DNA of 64,000 bases. It comes from Rhyzopertha dominica. Its lineage: Eukaryota > Arthropoda > Insecta > Coleoptera > Bostrichidae. The position numbers and the translations under genes are program-made. Of the stretch, positions 23,640-34,274 are shown piece by piece. The DNA lies in NCBI GenBank assembly GCA_025024175.1, contig QCXZ01000001.1, positions 7,874,001 through 7,938,000 of the forward strand, in the 5' to 3' direction. The notes under the pieces were generated by a model. The model saw only the letters and a list, made by a program, of their open reading frames with translations. It was not told the DNA's origin and did not search any database. How positions within the stretch are numbered: position 1 is the first letter of the stretch; each line of letters starts with the position of its first letter.

Positions 23640-24135
23640 GCAGCGATTTCCTGCTGGCAACGAGGCAAGTGGTCAGTGGCAAACGCAGCACATACGGCTC
23701 TCGCTCAGGGCCCCCTATGACCCGATAAACGATCGGCCCAACAGATCGGCGACCACAGTACATTTACCCACGAGTTCATAAATTAAATCCCGGGACGGGG
23801 AGGCGTGGAGTGGCGATACGTGATACCGAATAGGTAATATTAATGTAGCGTGATGGATAAATAAATTCGCGCGGAGCGCTAGATGGAGCTGCCCCGAGTG
23901 CTGCATGTGCGATAAGTAGTCGCGGTGCTTTGTTTTCCATTTGGAGGCAGTCGGACTCGCTTCCTGATCGGGACGGCGCTGCGGCCGAAGACACAGCGCC
24001 AGCCAGGAAATGAATTTCAGCCGGGCCGTGCCGGGAATACGCGCCGAGGGCAGGGGATTCCCCGGGCGGCGCGATTTTTTTGCGGATCTTTTCGGGGGAT
24101 GCGGCATACTGGCCCGTAAATAAATGAGCAAGAAA
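23640..24135. other. GC/CpG-rich unique island, candidate regulatory DNA
   Basis: One of the GC-richest parts of the window (for example CGGCGCTGCGGCCGAAG and GGGCGGCGCG), unique and without repeats. Open frames on both strands (155 codons minus at 23715-24182, 72 minus, 64 plus) overlap in conflicting frames and show no family motif, as expected from scarcity of A/T stop codons. TAATATTAATG and ATAAATAAATTCG cores are homeodomain-like. The island directly abuts AT-rich sequence. Regulatory role is inferred. Confidence 0.4.
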
Positions 24136-24467
24136 TCAACAAATTTGGTCCCAACGAAGAACGACTCAAGTGCTAAATACATTTTGAAGTGGTTACGTAT
24201 GCTGATTCTAACAAATTACTATGGATAATAACAATATGTCTAGAATATTTTAAGTTAGATAAGAGTACACAGGATTTTGAAGATTTTCATAAAGTATCAG
24301 TTGCCAGTTAATAATTAACTACTAATTGTAGAAAAAACTTCTTAGATATAGATATATTCGCTTTCTGAAGTAACTTACTAATTCAGCTGAAAAGTTTGTA
24401 TCCTTTAAAAAATCACATTTCTTTGGCAAATTTCGATTTTATTATTCGGGCGATACACCGATTACAG

Positions 24468-24768
24468 CTATCTTCCAACTTTTAGATACCAATTTTTGTA
24501 ATACAATTTGTCTTTTGCTTCAAAATAGGCCTCTGTCTCGGCGATTAGTTCTTCATCGGCGCTAAATTTCTTTCCAGCGAGCATTCTTTTGAGGTTTGAG
24601 AACAGGAAAAAGACACTGGGGGCCAAATCTGGAGAATACGGTGGGTGCGGAGGCAATTCATGCAATTTTGCCCGAGTTTACATTGATTTGTGACACGGTG
24701 GATTGTCTAGATGAAACAGCACTTTCTTCTCTTCAGATGGGGCCGTTTCGCTCCAATAACGCAATCCC
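24468..24768 (-). pseudogene. Mariner transposase C-terminus (second lineage)
   Basis: Minus-strand translation gives EEKKVLFHLDNPPCHKSM, a stop, TRAKLHELPPHPPYSPDL, then APSVFFLFSNLKRMLAGKKF and ETEAYFEAKDKLYYKN. This is the irritans-type pattern (HxDNAPCHKS, then HPPYSPDLAPSDFFLF, then AYFE-KDKSYYKNGI). The second aspartate is present in HLDN. The third is replaced by valine (PSVFF), and about four residues between them are deleted, so only 30 positions separate the sites instead of 34. An in-frame stop adds to the damage. It differs clearly from the mariner at 10558-10863, so two lineages are present. Confidence 0.85.
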
Positions 24769-25786
24769 AACAAGCAAAATTATTGTATAATTTCCAAATA
24801 GCAAGGCATATTTGCATCGACGTCTGTTTTATTTTATAAGGTATTCCCCAACGAGTATTCAGCTTCAGTACACTAAATTGTTATATAATTTAGTATTGGG
24901 AACGTTTTCACAGCAAAATTATAAAACAATGCTAAGCACCGTTTTATACTCATTGTATAAAGGTTTTACACAACTTTTTATAGAACATTTTNCCAGTGGA
25001 GATAAATTATTTTATAAAGGGTTTAAATATGTGTCATTCAACATTGAATCGTCATCTTGTGAACACCCATAAAACTATTATATTGTCTTGATTTGACACA
25101 TGTAAGAAACAATTTGTTATATAGCAATTTCTTCTGTGATAATCGTGTTTTATAAAGAGGGAGTCATATTACGAGTATTATCATGATTACAAGCATATAT
25201 ATGGCCGCCATTGCGTAAAGCCCACTAAAGATTATTTTTTTACAAAAAGTAATGTACAAAAGTTATGTTTCTAAAATGCGGTTTATAATCAGTGCATGTA
25301 GGTTTAAGATGCCATTTGATTAAAAACATTTTTGTGCTTTGAAAATATTTCTCTTAAATTGATGATACACTTATTATTTTTGAAGCGCTTAAAAATTTTG
25401 TATACATATGGATATGCATATGTTATTGGTAGTAGTTTCTTGTGACTACAATTCAATACTACGCATATTTTATGTCATCTTGTACGCTATATGTATATCT
25501 CTATATGAGGACATGTTTTATTTTACAGAAGAGGAATATGGGTTGCAACTTTACCCAATCGTTAAGAAATAAATCATTCTCAGCCAAGTCAGTTAAAACA
25601 CCGAAAGATCCCTTTGAATGCAACAGGATTGTTGCATAATAGATAATGCCGCAACATTTATAAAACTGTTTTATAATAAATTGCTATAAAACTGTTTTGT
25701 AACTGATTATAGTAAGTAGTTTTTATATTACCTACTAAAACGATTATGGGATACTGTATGTAGCTAGAATGTTTATATAAAGATAC
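24769..25786. other. AT-rich stretch with many TTTATAAAA palindromes
   Basis: No coding similarity is seen. The words TTTTATAAA, TTATAAAGG and AAAACTGTTTTATAA recur through 24900-25720 and also occur in the dispersed repeat that follows, so this may be a longer, decayed copy of the same repeat family. One ambiguous base lies at 24992. Confidence 0.35.
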
Positions 25787-25907
25787 GCCTTTTTGCATCT
25801 TTAAGCATTCTACAAGCGTTGTGACAATGTTTACAACAGTACCACTGTTTTATAAAAGTTGTTTTATAAACGTTTGCCTGACCATTATAAAGCTGTAAGT
25901 TACTAGT
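25787..25907 (+). repeat. Dispersed ~120-bp repeat, copy B
   Basis: It matches 10271-10392 over its whole length, including TTTTTGCATCTTTAAG, TTTATAAACGTTTGCCTGACC and the terminal CTAGTGGGAT. Flanking sequences beyond these limits do not match between the two copies. Confidence 0.5.
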
Positions 25908-27022
25908 GGGATCTAATAGTCGCTGTTGATAATTCTTCCCTTTCAATATAGCAGATGATAATTATTCCATGCGCATCCCAAAATAGAGACGCTAACTGTT
26001 TCGTCTTTTCACTTTTCACAACTAGATACATCTATTTCACTACAGCAATATCAAGAATAATAATAGTAACGCAAACATAAGTATATAACACTACAACACA
26101 CTGTGAATTACTCTCAGTATTTTATGTAGTTATTCTATGTCTGTATCTTGCTTAGGTTGCTCTTTCATGATGATGTTGACATTTTCTTGTGTGATCTCGT
26201 CTATATTTGTCCGATCGCTTTCTGGAACTATAGATGGAGTGATGTTCTACGGGATCATTCTTGTCTGTGTGCATTTTTTATATATTGGAGATTCTTTACG
26301 GCCGTGGGCCTATTTTCATGGCTTCGTGGTCTCTAGACAAAATTATCGCACTATCATAGTGGTTCCTTTTGCTCCTTCTTCCTGGTGTTGCTGCTAAGAT
26401 TTCTCCTCTCCAACGAAAGCGTTTTTGTTTCAGGTCGTTTATGAGTGCTGGAATCCTTTGAGTTGTATTTTGGCCGTAGACCTTCAACAGCTTCTTCCAA
26501 GCTGCTTCCGAACTTCCATATGTTTCATCTGGTGTGATTTACAACTGCTGCTTTTCTTTGTCTGATTTTTGTGATTGCTGGATAACTTCTCCCCATATAT
26601 CTATTTCGTGGGACAATGTGCTCCGTAGGCGGTTTCTGTACCACAGTTGTGTAACTTGTTATATACACTCTTGGCTAGATACAGCGCGGAACAGCTTTAC
26701 TGTATTGACGACAACAATAACTACCACAACACAAACACAAGAATGTAACACTAGAACACATTATTAACGCAAATGGTAGAAATTAGTATTATTGTTTAAT
26801 GCGACTTTCATCTTGGGTCATAGGCGTATAGTTCGTTCTAAGCGGTTTCTCTTTTCCTATAAATCTATCTTGTCTTCTGCTCTTTCGGTTTCGGTGAGTT
26901 CTTGTAGCTGTAGACCATCCTTTTTCTTTTCCTTCCTTTTTACTGGGAGGACATCTAAATAGACAAGGTTTGCATTTGTTATTTGTTGGCTAGGTGATCT
27001 TTCTGGTTGTTAAGACTATGGT
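25908..27022. other. Unassigned; short repeats before a BEL/Pao relic
   Basis: Two related words, TATATAACACTACAACACA (26081-26099) and TGTAACACTAGAACACATTA (26743-26762), resemble 14987-15006 and could be decayed LTR pieces of the retrotransposon that follows. A coherent basic minus-strand frame at 26296-26487 (ALINDLKQKRFRWRGEILAA) has no family I can name. No other signal is seen. Confidence 0.25.
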
Positions 27023-27690
27023 ATGGGTATTTTTCACAGTCTTGAACAAACAAGACGAATTGAAAAACATTGGGCTTACTGTGGATTTCTAGAACTCATA
27101 ACTTATAGTACTCAATCGTGCTTCCTTCAAACCGTTCTGAAGTCAAAAAAAAAGACAATTTTGTCGCAGATAGCAAAGATTTATGATCCATTCAGTATTT
27201 TGGCNCCTTTAATAATCATAGCAAAAATTATTATACAAAAATTATGGCAAGCCAATTTGCATTGGGACGAATNGGTTCCTGCAGACATTCATACCAAATG
27301 AATTTGTTTTTGTTCTCAACTAGAATATTTGCATAACATCACAGTTCCACGTCAGGTGACAACACAGAGTGCTCAGAAAGATATTGAATTGCATGGATTC
27401 AGCGATGCATCTGAAAGGGCTTGTGGAGCATACACAGCTAAAAACAATTTCTTTGCCTCGGCTTAAATTGTGCGCAACGCTTCTTATGGCGCAATTGATA
27501 CACAATGTAAAAAATTCAATGAAAAACACATCATTTAAAATATATTATTGGACCGACTCTCAAATCGTTCTAGCTTGGTTAGGGTCACCTGCCAATACAT
27601 GGAAGACATTTGTGGCTAATCGTGTTTCTGAAATTCAAGACCACACATCTGACGGATTTTGGAATCACGTCGCGTCAGTGCTTAGTGTTT
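27023..27690 (+). pseudogene. BEL/Pao retrotransposon relic, RT end and RNase H
   Basis: The plus frames give KKKTILSQIAKIYDPFSIL (27151-27207), then PLIIIAKIIIQKLWQANLHW (27210-27269) and VPADIHTK, the conserved RT-to-RNase H connection of BEL/Pao polyproteins. Next is HGFSDASERACGAY (about 27391-27432), carrying the first RNase H aspartate. After a stop or frameshift come SLPRLKLCATLLMAQL (27448-27498), YYWTDSQIVLAWL (27543-27581) with another catalytic aspartate in WTDS, and TWKTFVANRVSEIQD. Order and motifs are typical of the family, which copies itself through a virus-like particle and LTRs. Gag, protease, the RT active site and integrase are missing. Two ambiguous bases (27205, 27273) lie in the coding part. 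Confidence 0.85.
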
Positions 27691-28427
27691 TACTTTTATT
27701 ACAGTGCTTCACTCCCTTGAATGAGTGAGAGTGAAAAAGGAGTTTACAAAATGTAGTTGACTTATTTTTATTTATTTCTAAGCAATCCGATTCTATTGCC
27801 ATTCTGCGATGCAAGGTTAAATCCAGTTGTAATATNCTTTCGCACTACCGATATATTTCGGAGTCTGTTATATGTTTATTTTCAATAATAATTATTATTT
27901 TAGTCCACGATATTCCCNTTTTCTCATCTGGCTGTGATTTCTTGTGTTGTTTAGGTACCTCATCCGGTCCGGTGCGTTCTTATCACGTATCTATTTACAT
28001 GGATGCCCATCGGTCTATCACAGTCACACGCAAAATAAGACACCTAACCACGATTACACGGTCAAGTAATATTCACAAGATTCACTGATTCTCACTGTTA
28101 TTTTTAATACAAATAACAATATTGCAAGCAAGCACACTGCGCGTACATTTCACATGCGAACCTCACGGGAATCAACCCCGACCTAAAACGGGAGGGAAAA
28201 GCCAATATTTAATAAAGTCTTTCCCAAATAATGCACAAATTCGACTAAATCCTGCCACTAGCTTCTTAAAATTCTAAAAAATATTGGTGTGTTCTTGGAA
28301 AACACTTTCTTCCTTAACGTGAGTTTGTGGTCAAATAACTCCCTTAAGGTTACTTGCCTTACCACAAATTGGTCATCCATAAAGAAAGACGCCAATTCTT
28401 GTATTTTATTCCACAGAATCGCACGTC
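27691..28427. other. Unassigned stretch after BEL/Pao relic
   Basis: No integrase or LTR could be recognised. Ambiguous bases at 27837 and 27918. The sequence becomes more balanced after 28050 without a motif. Confidence 0.3.
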
Positions 28428-28671
28428 TCCAACCCAAATAGTGAATTTTGACTTTGTAAATCTTGATAACAATGCAGGATGGGACAGACTGTGATTAGTC
28501 GACAGTGAAGTGCAAATGAAGGATTTCTCGTTTCGTCTTCCTCTTCAAAACAGATGTTGCTAAACAAGTTTTACGGTGTAAGGACCAGCAGGTAGAGATA
28601 CAAGTTTGCACTTTATTACCGACTAATCCCGGATTGTTGTTTTAAAGTCAAAATTCACTATTTCGGTTGGA
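28428..28671. mobile_element. ~242-bp MITE with long inverted repeats
   Basis: The left arm starts TCCAACCCAAATAGTGAATT and the right arm, reverse-complemented, reads TCCAACCGAAATAGTGAATT. Pairing continues through TTGACTTT, GATTAGTCG and AAGTGCAAA, about 70-90 bp in all, with an extra ~30 bp in the left arm. No coding capacity and no obvious target duplication. Confidence 0.65.
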
Positions 28672-28689
28672 TGACAACACGCACTAGCG

Positions 28690-29180
28690 TCAAGTCATCG
28701 GGTGAGCCTTAATCAACGGCATCCCCTAAAAATCGCGCACTTCTTGCCGTCGCTGGTAATCCGTGTTACCTTTTCACCGTCATACCTCCCCATTACCCGA
28801 TCTCGATTGCGTCCGCGATTGCACGCGCGCCGTGGAATCGGCCCGGCTGGAAATTAAATTTCCATCCATGGGTGTGCAGCCCCATTCGGAATTAATCACC
28901 AGCGACGGCGATGACGGTGAGACGGTCCTTATCTGGCCGGGCCGCTCGGATTGGCTGATGCATTCCCTCAGATTTATTAAAATAAATTGAAAGCCGCCGC
29001 TGTTGGCTGTATTCTATGGAGAGCGGCGAGATAGATAAGTCGTAAGTGATCGCGCGGCGGGCCGGCCAGCGTCTCATTTCCTGCCCCGGCTACATCGATG
29101 CAGTGGCGGATCGCGTACGCGTGTAGCCGTACGTATTTCCGCAATAAAAAGCTCGTGCGGGATTTATATGAAATACGTTG
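28690..29180. other. GC/CpG-rich unique island, candidate regulatory DNA
   Basis: Strongly CpG-rich blocks (GCGCGCCGTGG, GCGCGGCGGGCCGGCC, GCGTACGCGTG) alternate with A/T cores (AAATTAAATTTCC, ATTTATTAAAATAAATTG). Plus and minus frames (28763-28990, 28892-29077) overlap in conflict, so coding is unlikely. There is no repeat. This alternating pattern is typical of insect developmental enhancers or conserved noncoding elements, by inference. Confidence 0.4.
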
Positions 29181-29546
29181 CCTTCTGTAATATCTGGTTT
29201 GAAATTTTATTGAGATGGCCGTGGATGAACTCTTCAGCTGTTGCAGTAGCAGTCCTCATCCGGATAGGTCGTTGGTGTCTTCGACAAAAATGTGACGACT
29301 ACTGATACCGGTACTAAATTTTCATTGACTTCTGCTGCGGAAGACGCATAATGAATCTTTTGCTAATAAAAGAATTATCCAAAGTGAACCTTGCCAAAAC
29401 AGATTAGAAGGTGTAAATGGCATCGACTTCTCCAGCACCATCAAAAGATTCGAATGTTTTGCTTAAAACATCCTAGATTTCTTAAGGTGGACCGCCGCTC
29501 CATGAAACCATGCTGAGCAGGCGTTATACATGTATAACAGGACTAA

Positions 29547-29727
29547 CATATTAGACATTATGGTTTGAAGGCTTCCGTGGTTGTTGTCGATGACATGTTG
29601 TTTTACGGGCTGGTTCTGAAACTCAGAGCTACTTCTGAGGAAGACACCGACATGAGTGTCGAAACGTCAAGGTCTAATAACCAACGTGGGAACCAGTCCG
29701 GAAAACAACATGTCATATTAGACATTA
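29547..29727 (+). mobile_element. 153-bp hammerhead-motif hairpin element with 14-bp TSD
   Basis: The 14-mer CATATTAGACATTA occurs at 29547-29560 and again at 29714-29727, bracketing a 153-bp insert. The insert has inverted arms: GACATGTTGTTTTACGGGCT from 29592, and its near complement 29688-29714. In its centre is CTGAGGA (29635-29641), a GACAC/GTGTC stem (29643-29647 with 29656-29660) and GAAACGTC (29661-29668). CUGANGA, a stem, then GAAA is the hammerhead ribozyme core order; stems I and III are only partly evident. Penelope-like elements are known to carry hammerhead motifs in their terminal repeats, and related sequence at 41829-41862 lies beside a Penelope RT relic. I read this as a small non-autonomous Penelope-type retroelement. 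A sister copy is at 47009-47176. Confidence 0.65.
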
Positions 29728-29939
29728 GAAAAACCTTATAATTTGAGATATCTCACATGTGCCCATTTTTAAAATTGGGCAAAACCTAGCTAACTTCCAC
29801 ACTCCAGGGAAAGCCTAAATTAACCCAAAAGTCGGTATCTGATCATGACCAGAAGTAAATTAGTCATTAATACAGAGCACAGTGGTCGAAATTCACATAA
29901 AACTTGGTCAAAAGTAGAAGTATTTTTGTGCAAACTTGA

Positions 29940-30475
29940 AATGTAGCATACGAGGGTTTTTTGGGTCGCTGATTACGATTTTGAAACTGAAACTAAAAAA
30001 TCAAAATGGCCGATCCAATATGGCGGATAGATTATCTGAAAACTAAATCGATTCAACAAAAATTAGTATAGAAAGTCTGTTTTGGTCGCCTGACAGGTTT
30101 TTTGAAAACTAACTTGATTTAAATGAAAATCAATACACAGGATTTTTTGGGTTNCCAATAACGAACTTAATGCTTGAAATTGAAAAATTCAAAACGTATC
30201 CAACATGACAGACATGGTGTGTATAAACTAACTTGATTTAAATGAAAATTAGTATACAAGTTCTTTTTGGATTGCTGATCACGACCTCAAAGTTGAAGTT
30301 GAAAAATTCAAAATGGTTTGTCCAACATGGCAGACAAGGTGTCTAAAAAGTGACGGGATTTAAACGAAAATTAGTATTGAAGTTCTTTTCGAGTTACTGA
30401 TTTCGACCCTACAATTTAAAAATTCAAAATGACTTATCTAAGAAGCCGGAGAAGTTTTTTGATAACTCGACCGAA
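29940..30475 (+). repeat. Decayed tandem array, ~120-bp unit
   Basis: About four to five diverged units repeat the order GAAAATTAGTAT, then TTCTTTTTGG(A/G)TTGCTGAT, then ACGACCT, then AAATTCAAAATGG, then CCAACATGGCAGACAAGGTG. Unit starts fall near 29948, 30078, 30140, 30261 and 30381; the second is shortened. No coding role is evident. One ambiguous base lies at 30156. Confidence 0.6.
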
Positions 30476-32079
30476 ACGCAAATCATTATAAAAGGGTATA
30501 TCTCATGTAATGTAGTAAAATTTTAACATATTTTTATTCAAAAGACAACAGTAAGTAGGTACAATATACAACATGTTTCGCAAACATTTGTCAAAAATTC
30601 AAGGTGTGGTTTCTGAGGTATTTTAGGAGAAAAAATTCATATAAGCATTCGTCGAAAAATGCTTTTTAAGGGAGATAAGCTTTTTCCAAAGGCGCACCCT
30701 AAAGACGTCTTTTCTTAATTATTTTTGAAGCTGTTCACGCTAAAACAAAATTTGGCATACCGCAAAAACTTTTAACATTGAATCAGAATCTGAGCTCTGA
30801 ATTTGCAGACACGTAAAAATAATTTTTCTTGAGATTTAATATAAGCTTATTGCATAATTTTGCCGCCCAGTGTCTATCAATTATTTTAAGAATTATAGTT
30901 ATATTTCAAAAAATCATTTTGCTCCCGCCATTTTGTATTCTGATAAATATACTTCAGATTTGTTGTCCATGATCCAAAAAACCTGCTGATACAAATGTCT
31001 GTATATTTTTTTAATAAAACCAACGCATTTTAATATTAAAACTTAACTGAAAGTGACAATGGCGCCGGGTGACACCCAATTTTTGAAGATTTTTATTTTT
31101 AGTTAGGTTTTCCAAAATTTTAAACATTAGCGCCATAGCGGTGCCTCGTGGTGTCATTAATTAAATTTGCATGTAAACATTTATAAACGTCACCACTTTT
31201 ATATTTAGTAGGTAGATGGTTATTCATCGTGGTAGCAAAAAATAAATAATAAATATGTAGCAAAATTGTTATACATAATAATATTCTATGTACCTTCCGA
31301 TTTATCCTCCAATTTGCAGAATTTAAATTGCACAATTAGAACAAAAGTTAAAAACTTTTAAAGCGCGAACAATTTTTTGTGACAATTTGACGTTGTTTGT
31401 GTAGCTTGGATAGCGCTTACATCAGAGTGCTAAATAGCCGCTGATATTCAACGTAGCACACTGTATTTCCGGTTCTAAATACAGAAAAGCAACCTCTACC
31501 GGATTTCATACAGTTTTGTGTCAAAATAAAAAAACAGTATATTTTACTTTTGTCCAGCTTTTTGATGGGGTGGAAACGATGTTGGAAAGAAAAAAAGAAA
31601 AAATTGAAAAAGTACCAATCTGCTGACAGCGCGATACACGTCATCCCCCAGAAAGATATGTCCGGGAAAGGTTTTGCTCAAAAATACGATCTCCCTCTAG
31701 TCCAAACCTAATTCAAATAATTTTGGCTTTACTATCACGGATATGGTGCATTATATTCAGAGAACAGACTTGCTTTTTGGATAACTCTGGTCTTTTTTCT
31801 TCATTATTTTTGGTAAAGCTATACCACTAGGTTACTGTAGTATATTCGCTATTTATTGTTCTTCAAGGTATTTAACCAAAAGAACTCTTCTTGCTTCCCA
31901 GAAAACCGTCGCATTGCTTTTTCAACCGAAGGAACTATCTTCGCCTTCTTCGGAGTTGTCCGTTGTTTGGATTGCTGTTAGCCTATGGTGTGTTATGGTG
32001 CTACGATTACTGTTTATTGTAGGCCACATATTAATACACTCATCCTTGCAAAAATCGCATTTAAAGCTACTAATGCGAA
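30476..32079. other. AT-rich stretch, nothing recognised
   Basis: No transposon protein or RNA gene is visible. Open frames at 31120-31335 and 31417-31644 (minus) are low-complexity and motif-free. Confidence 0.35.
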
Positions 32080-32480
32080 TTTAGATCGGATTACCCAATC
32101 ACGACCTGCACGATAATTTTTAAAAGTACATTTCCTCGGCCTCCGACGATAATCAGCGTAAATACCGACTGCCCCCCAGCAATCCCGACATCAGAAAAAC
32201 ACACACGAGGTCCAGGGCGTGATCACCATACTTAATCACCACTCTGCGACCCGCGAATGAGCATAAATCATGCAATTCCCGATAGTCTTCGAGTCCAATA
32301 AATCAAAACGCGAATTTTTGCGCCGGCGACGCTGAGGCGTCTAATTAAAAAGGCCCGTTCGCGTTTCCAGCAAACGGCTGAAATGCACACCCGCCGATGA
32401 TGCGTGGATCGGGGGCTGGATTTATGTCGGAGGCTGCGGGCTAAGATAGCGGGAGCGACTGCCTCATCGCACCAGGGGCG
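32080..32480. other. GC-richer unique island, candidate regulatory DNA
   Basis: A balanced, CpG-containing unique block with A/T cores such as GCATAAATCATGCAATT, CCAATAAATC and TCTAATTAAAAAGG, which resemble homeodomain sites. No coding or repeat explanation. Confidence 0.35.
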
Positions 32481-33168
32481 GCTCTACTAGGCTGACCAAA
32501 AAGGGGGAATTATATCGAAACGGCAGGAAAACTAGCAATTAATGTAATTATAAATATCATTTTGAATAAAGGAAGATCCTGTAACGGTTATCCTTTCGCT
32601 TTTTCACATGAAAACAAAGAATTCCGATTTATGTTTTATGAAAGTGATGTTGTGACTTCAAAAATTTGTAACGAACATTGTGAAAGTACGTATGTACTGT
32701 ATTATTATGATACATTTCATGTAACAGTCCAGTACGCGACTTATCAGCGAAATAATACTCGTCATCTTCTGGTGTCGAAAAATATTGAAAGGTTTCTAAG
32801 CGAAACTACATATCATCAGTTCACGCGGATGTATCTGGGATCTTGTGCAAAATACTACGTGGTAACATTAATACTTAGCTAATTTAAACTGAAATACTGC
32901 ATGTACTGTATAATTTTGCTGAAATTGAATAATTCTAGACTTTTACATATGCGTCATCGGCTTATAGTTTTATTAACTTTTGTACATACTTTATTTCATA
33001 TTCTTAAAAAGAAGCGCCTGCTGCAAATATATGAATATGTCAGAAATAGTAATAGCAGTAGTTCCAAAAGACAACGACGAAGTGTCAAGTGCTTTGAAAT
33101 TACAGAACAAGTCCTTAATTTCCCTAACAAATTGCATACTACGTCGTAAAACTTCGTGTATACCGCAG
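32481..33168. other. Unassigned, left flank of the nested palindrome
   Basis: A 106-codon plus frame at 32562-32882 shows no motif, and several others overlap it. I see no family similarity. Confidence 0.3.
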
Positions 33169-34274
33169 TAGTGATACCCACGATAGTCTTGTTTGTGAGA
33201 GTCTCGTCTCATTTTCGAGACGAGACTCGAGACGATACTTTAAATTTCCCTTGCGAGACTAGACGAAACTATTTAAATCGAATCTCGCACGAGAGTCTCG
33301 CAGTATCGCAAAATATTAACGAAATATTAAGCAAATATTTTTACATTCTCAAGTCGACACAACAAAGTCGTGGTCGCCATCTAATAGCATCTCCGAAAAG
33401 CAAACCGGTAAATTACAGCAAAAAAACTATTCGGCAGATGCAATCGGTATCGACACTTTCTACAAAAGAAATCAACGTCGCGCCACCCTTTGTCAGCGTC
33501 GTGACCTTCTGAACGCTAATCGAAACTTGGTATACATCGGGTTACAAATGCGTAAATAGCGTTAAATGAAATACGTTTTCGTGTCGCTTTTCGTTTCGGT
33601 TATTTTGCTGTGGCTGTTGAGAAGTTACAGTGTACAGGAAGTATTTATCTATATTATACAGAGTTTTTTTGATGACCACTATGGAGATCTCGAAAACTAG
33701 CAGAGCTAGAATGAAGGATAAATGGATAAAGATTCGCCGTTTGTTGATCTAACTCAATACACGCTTTGTTTTTTTTTAAAGTTCATAGCTCACTAGATAT
33801 TTTGAAAAAAACTAAATTTTGAGTATTTCTTTAAATCTTTTCATCTCCTTTATTTTTGATGCTAGAAAAAGTAAATCGACAAGTACAACTGTTGTAGATA
33901 ATTTTACCCTTAGTAAAGTAGTGTACTCCGGTTTGTTATGTGTTTTGTCATATTTGAGATGTGACATGAACCTATGTTTTTTTTTTCAATAGATACTATA
34001 GTTGGCTATGGATTCATAAAGTCGGCGATTGTTTACGTATTTAACGATATAACACTCGGTATAGTTATTTTGAAATATACCAGAGTTGTAGCCAATTTTC
34101 TGTATTATTTTTGTATTGTTTTTAAATAGCTAGCAATGGAACAATAATTGAGTGTTATCACTTTTTTTGAAAATTATGTAAAATAAATCTTGAAATGCAT
34201 ATATATCGTACGCCATGTTAGAAAAAGAAAAAAAAATATTTGTAGGTAGAGAATTTCAAATCTGAAATTCGAAT

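Noticed and set aside
23715..24182. 155-codon minus-strand open frame
   Set aside because: It lies in a GC-rich island where stop codons are scarce; overlapping frames exist on both strands and none has a recognisable motif.
29940..30475. Regular repeats considered as a CRISPR array
   Set aside because: Units are about 120 bp, continuous and diverged, with no constant short repeat plus unique spacer, and the DNA is eukaryotic.
32562..32882. 106-codon plus-strand open frame
   Set aside because: No family motif, no splice or promoter context, and length within chance expectation for 64 kb.
33156..33512. 118-codon plus-strand frame
   Set aside because: It starts within the terminal repeat of the foldback element, and its RDETRDD-type residues come from the GAGACGAGAC repeats.
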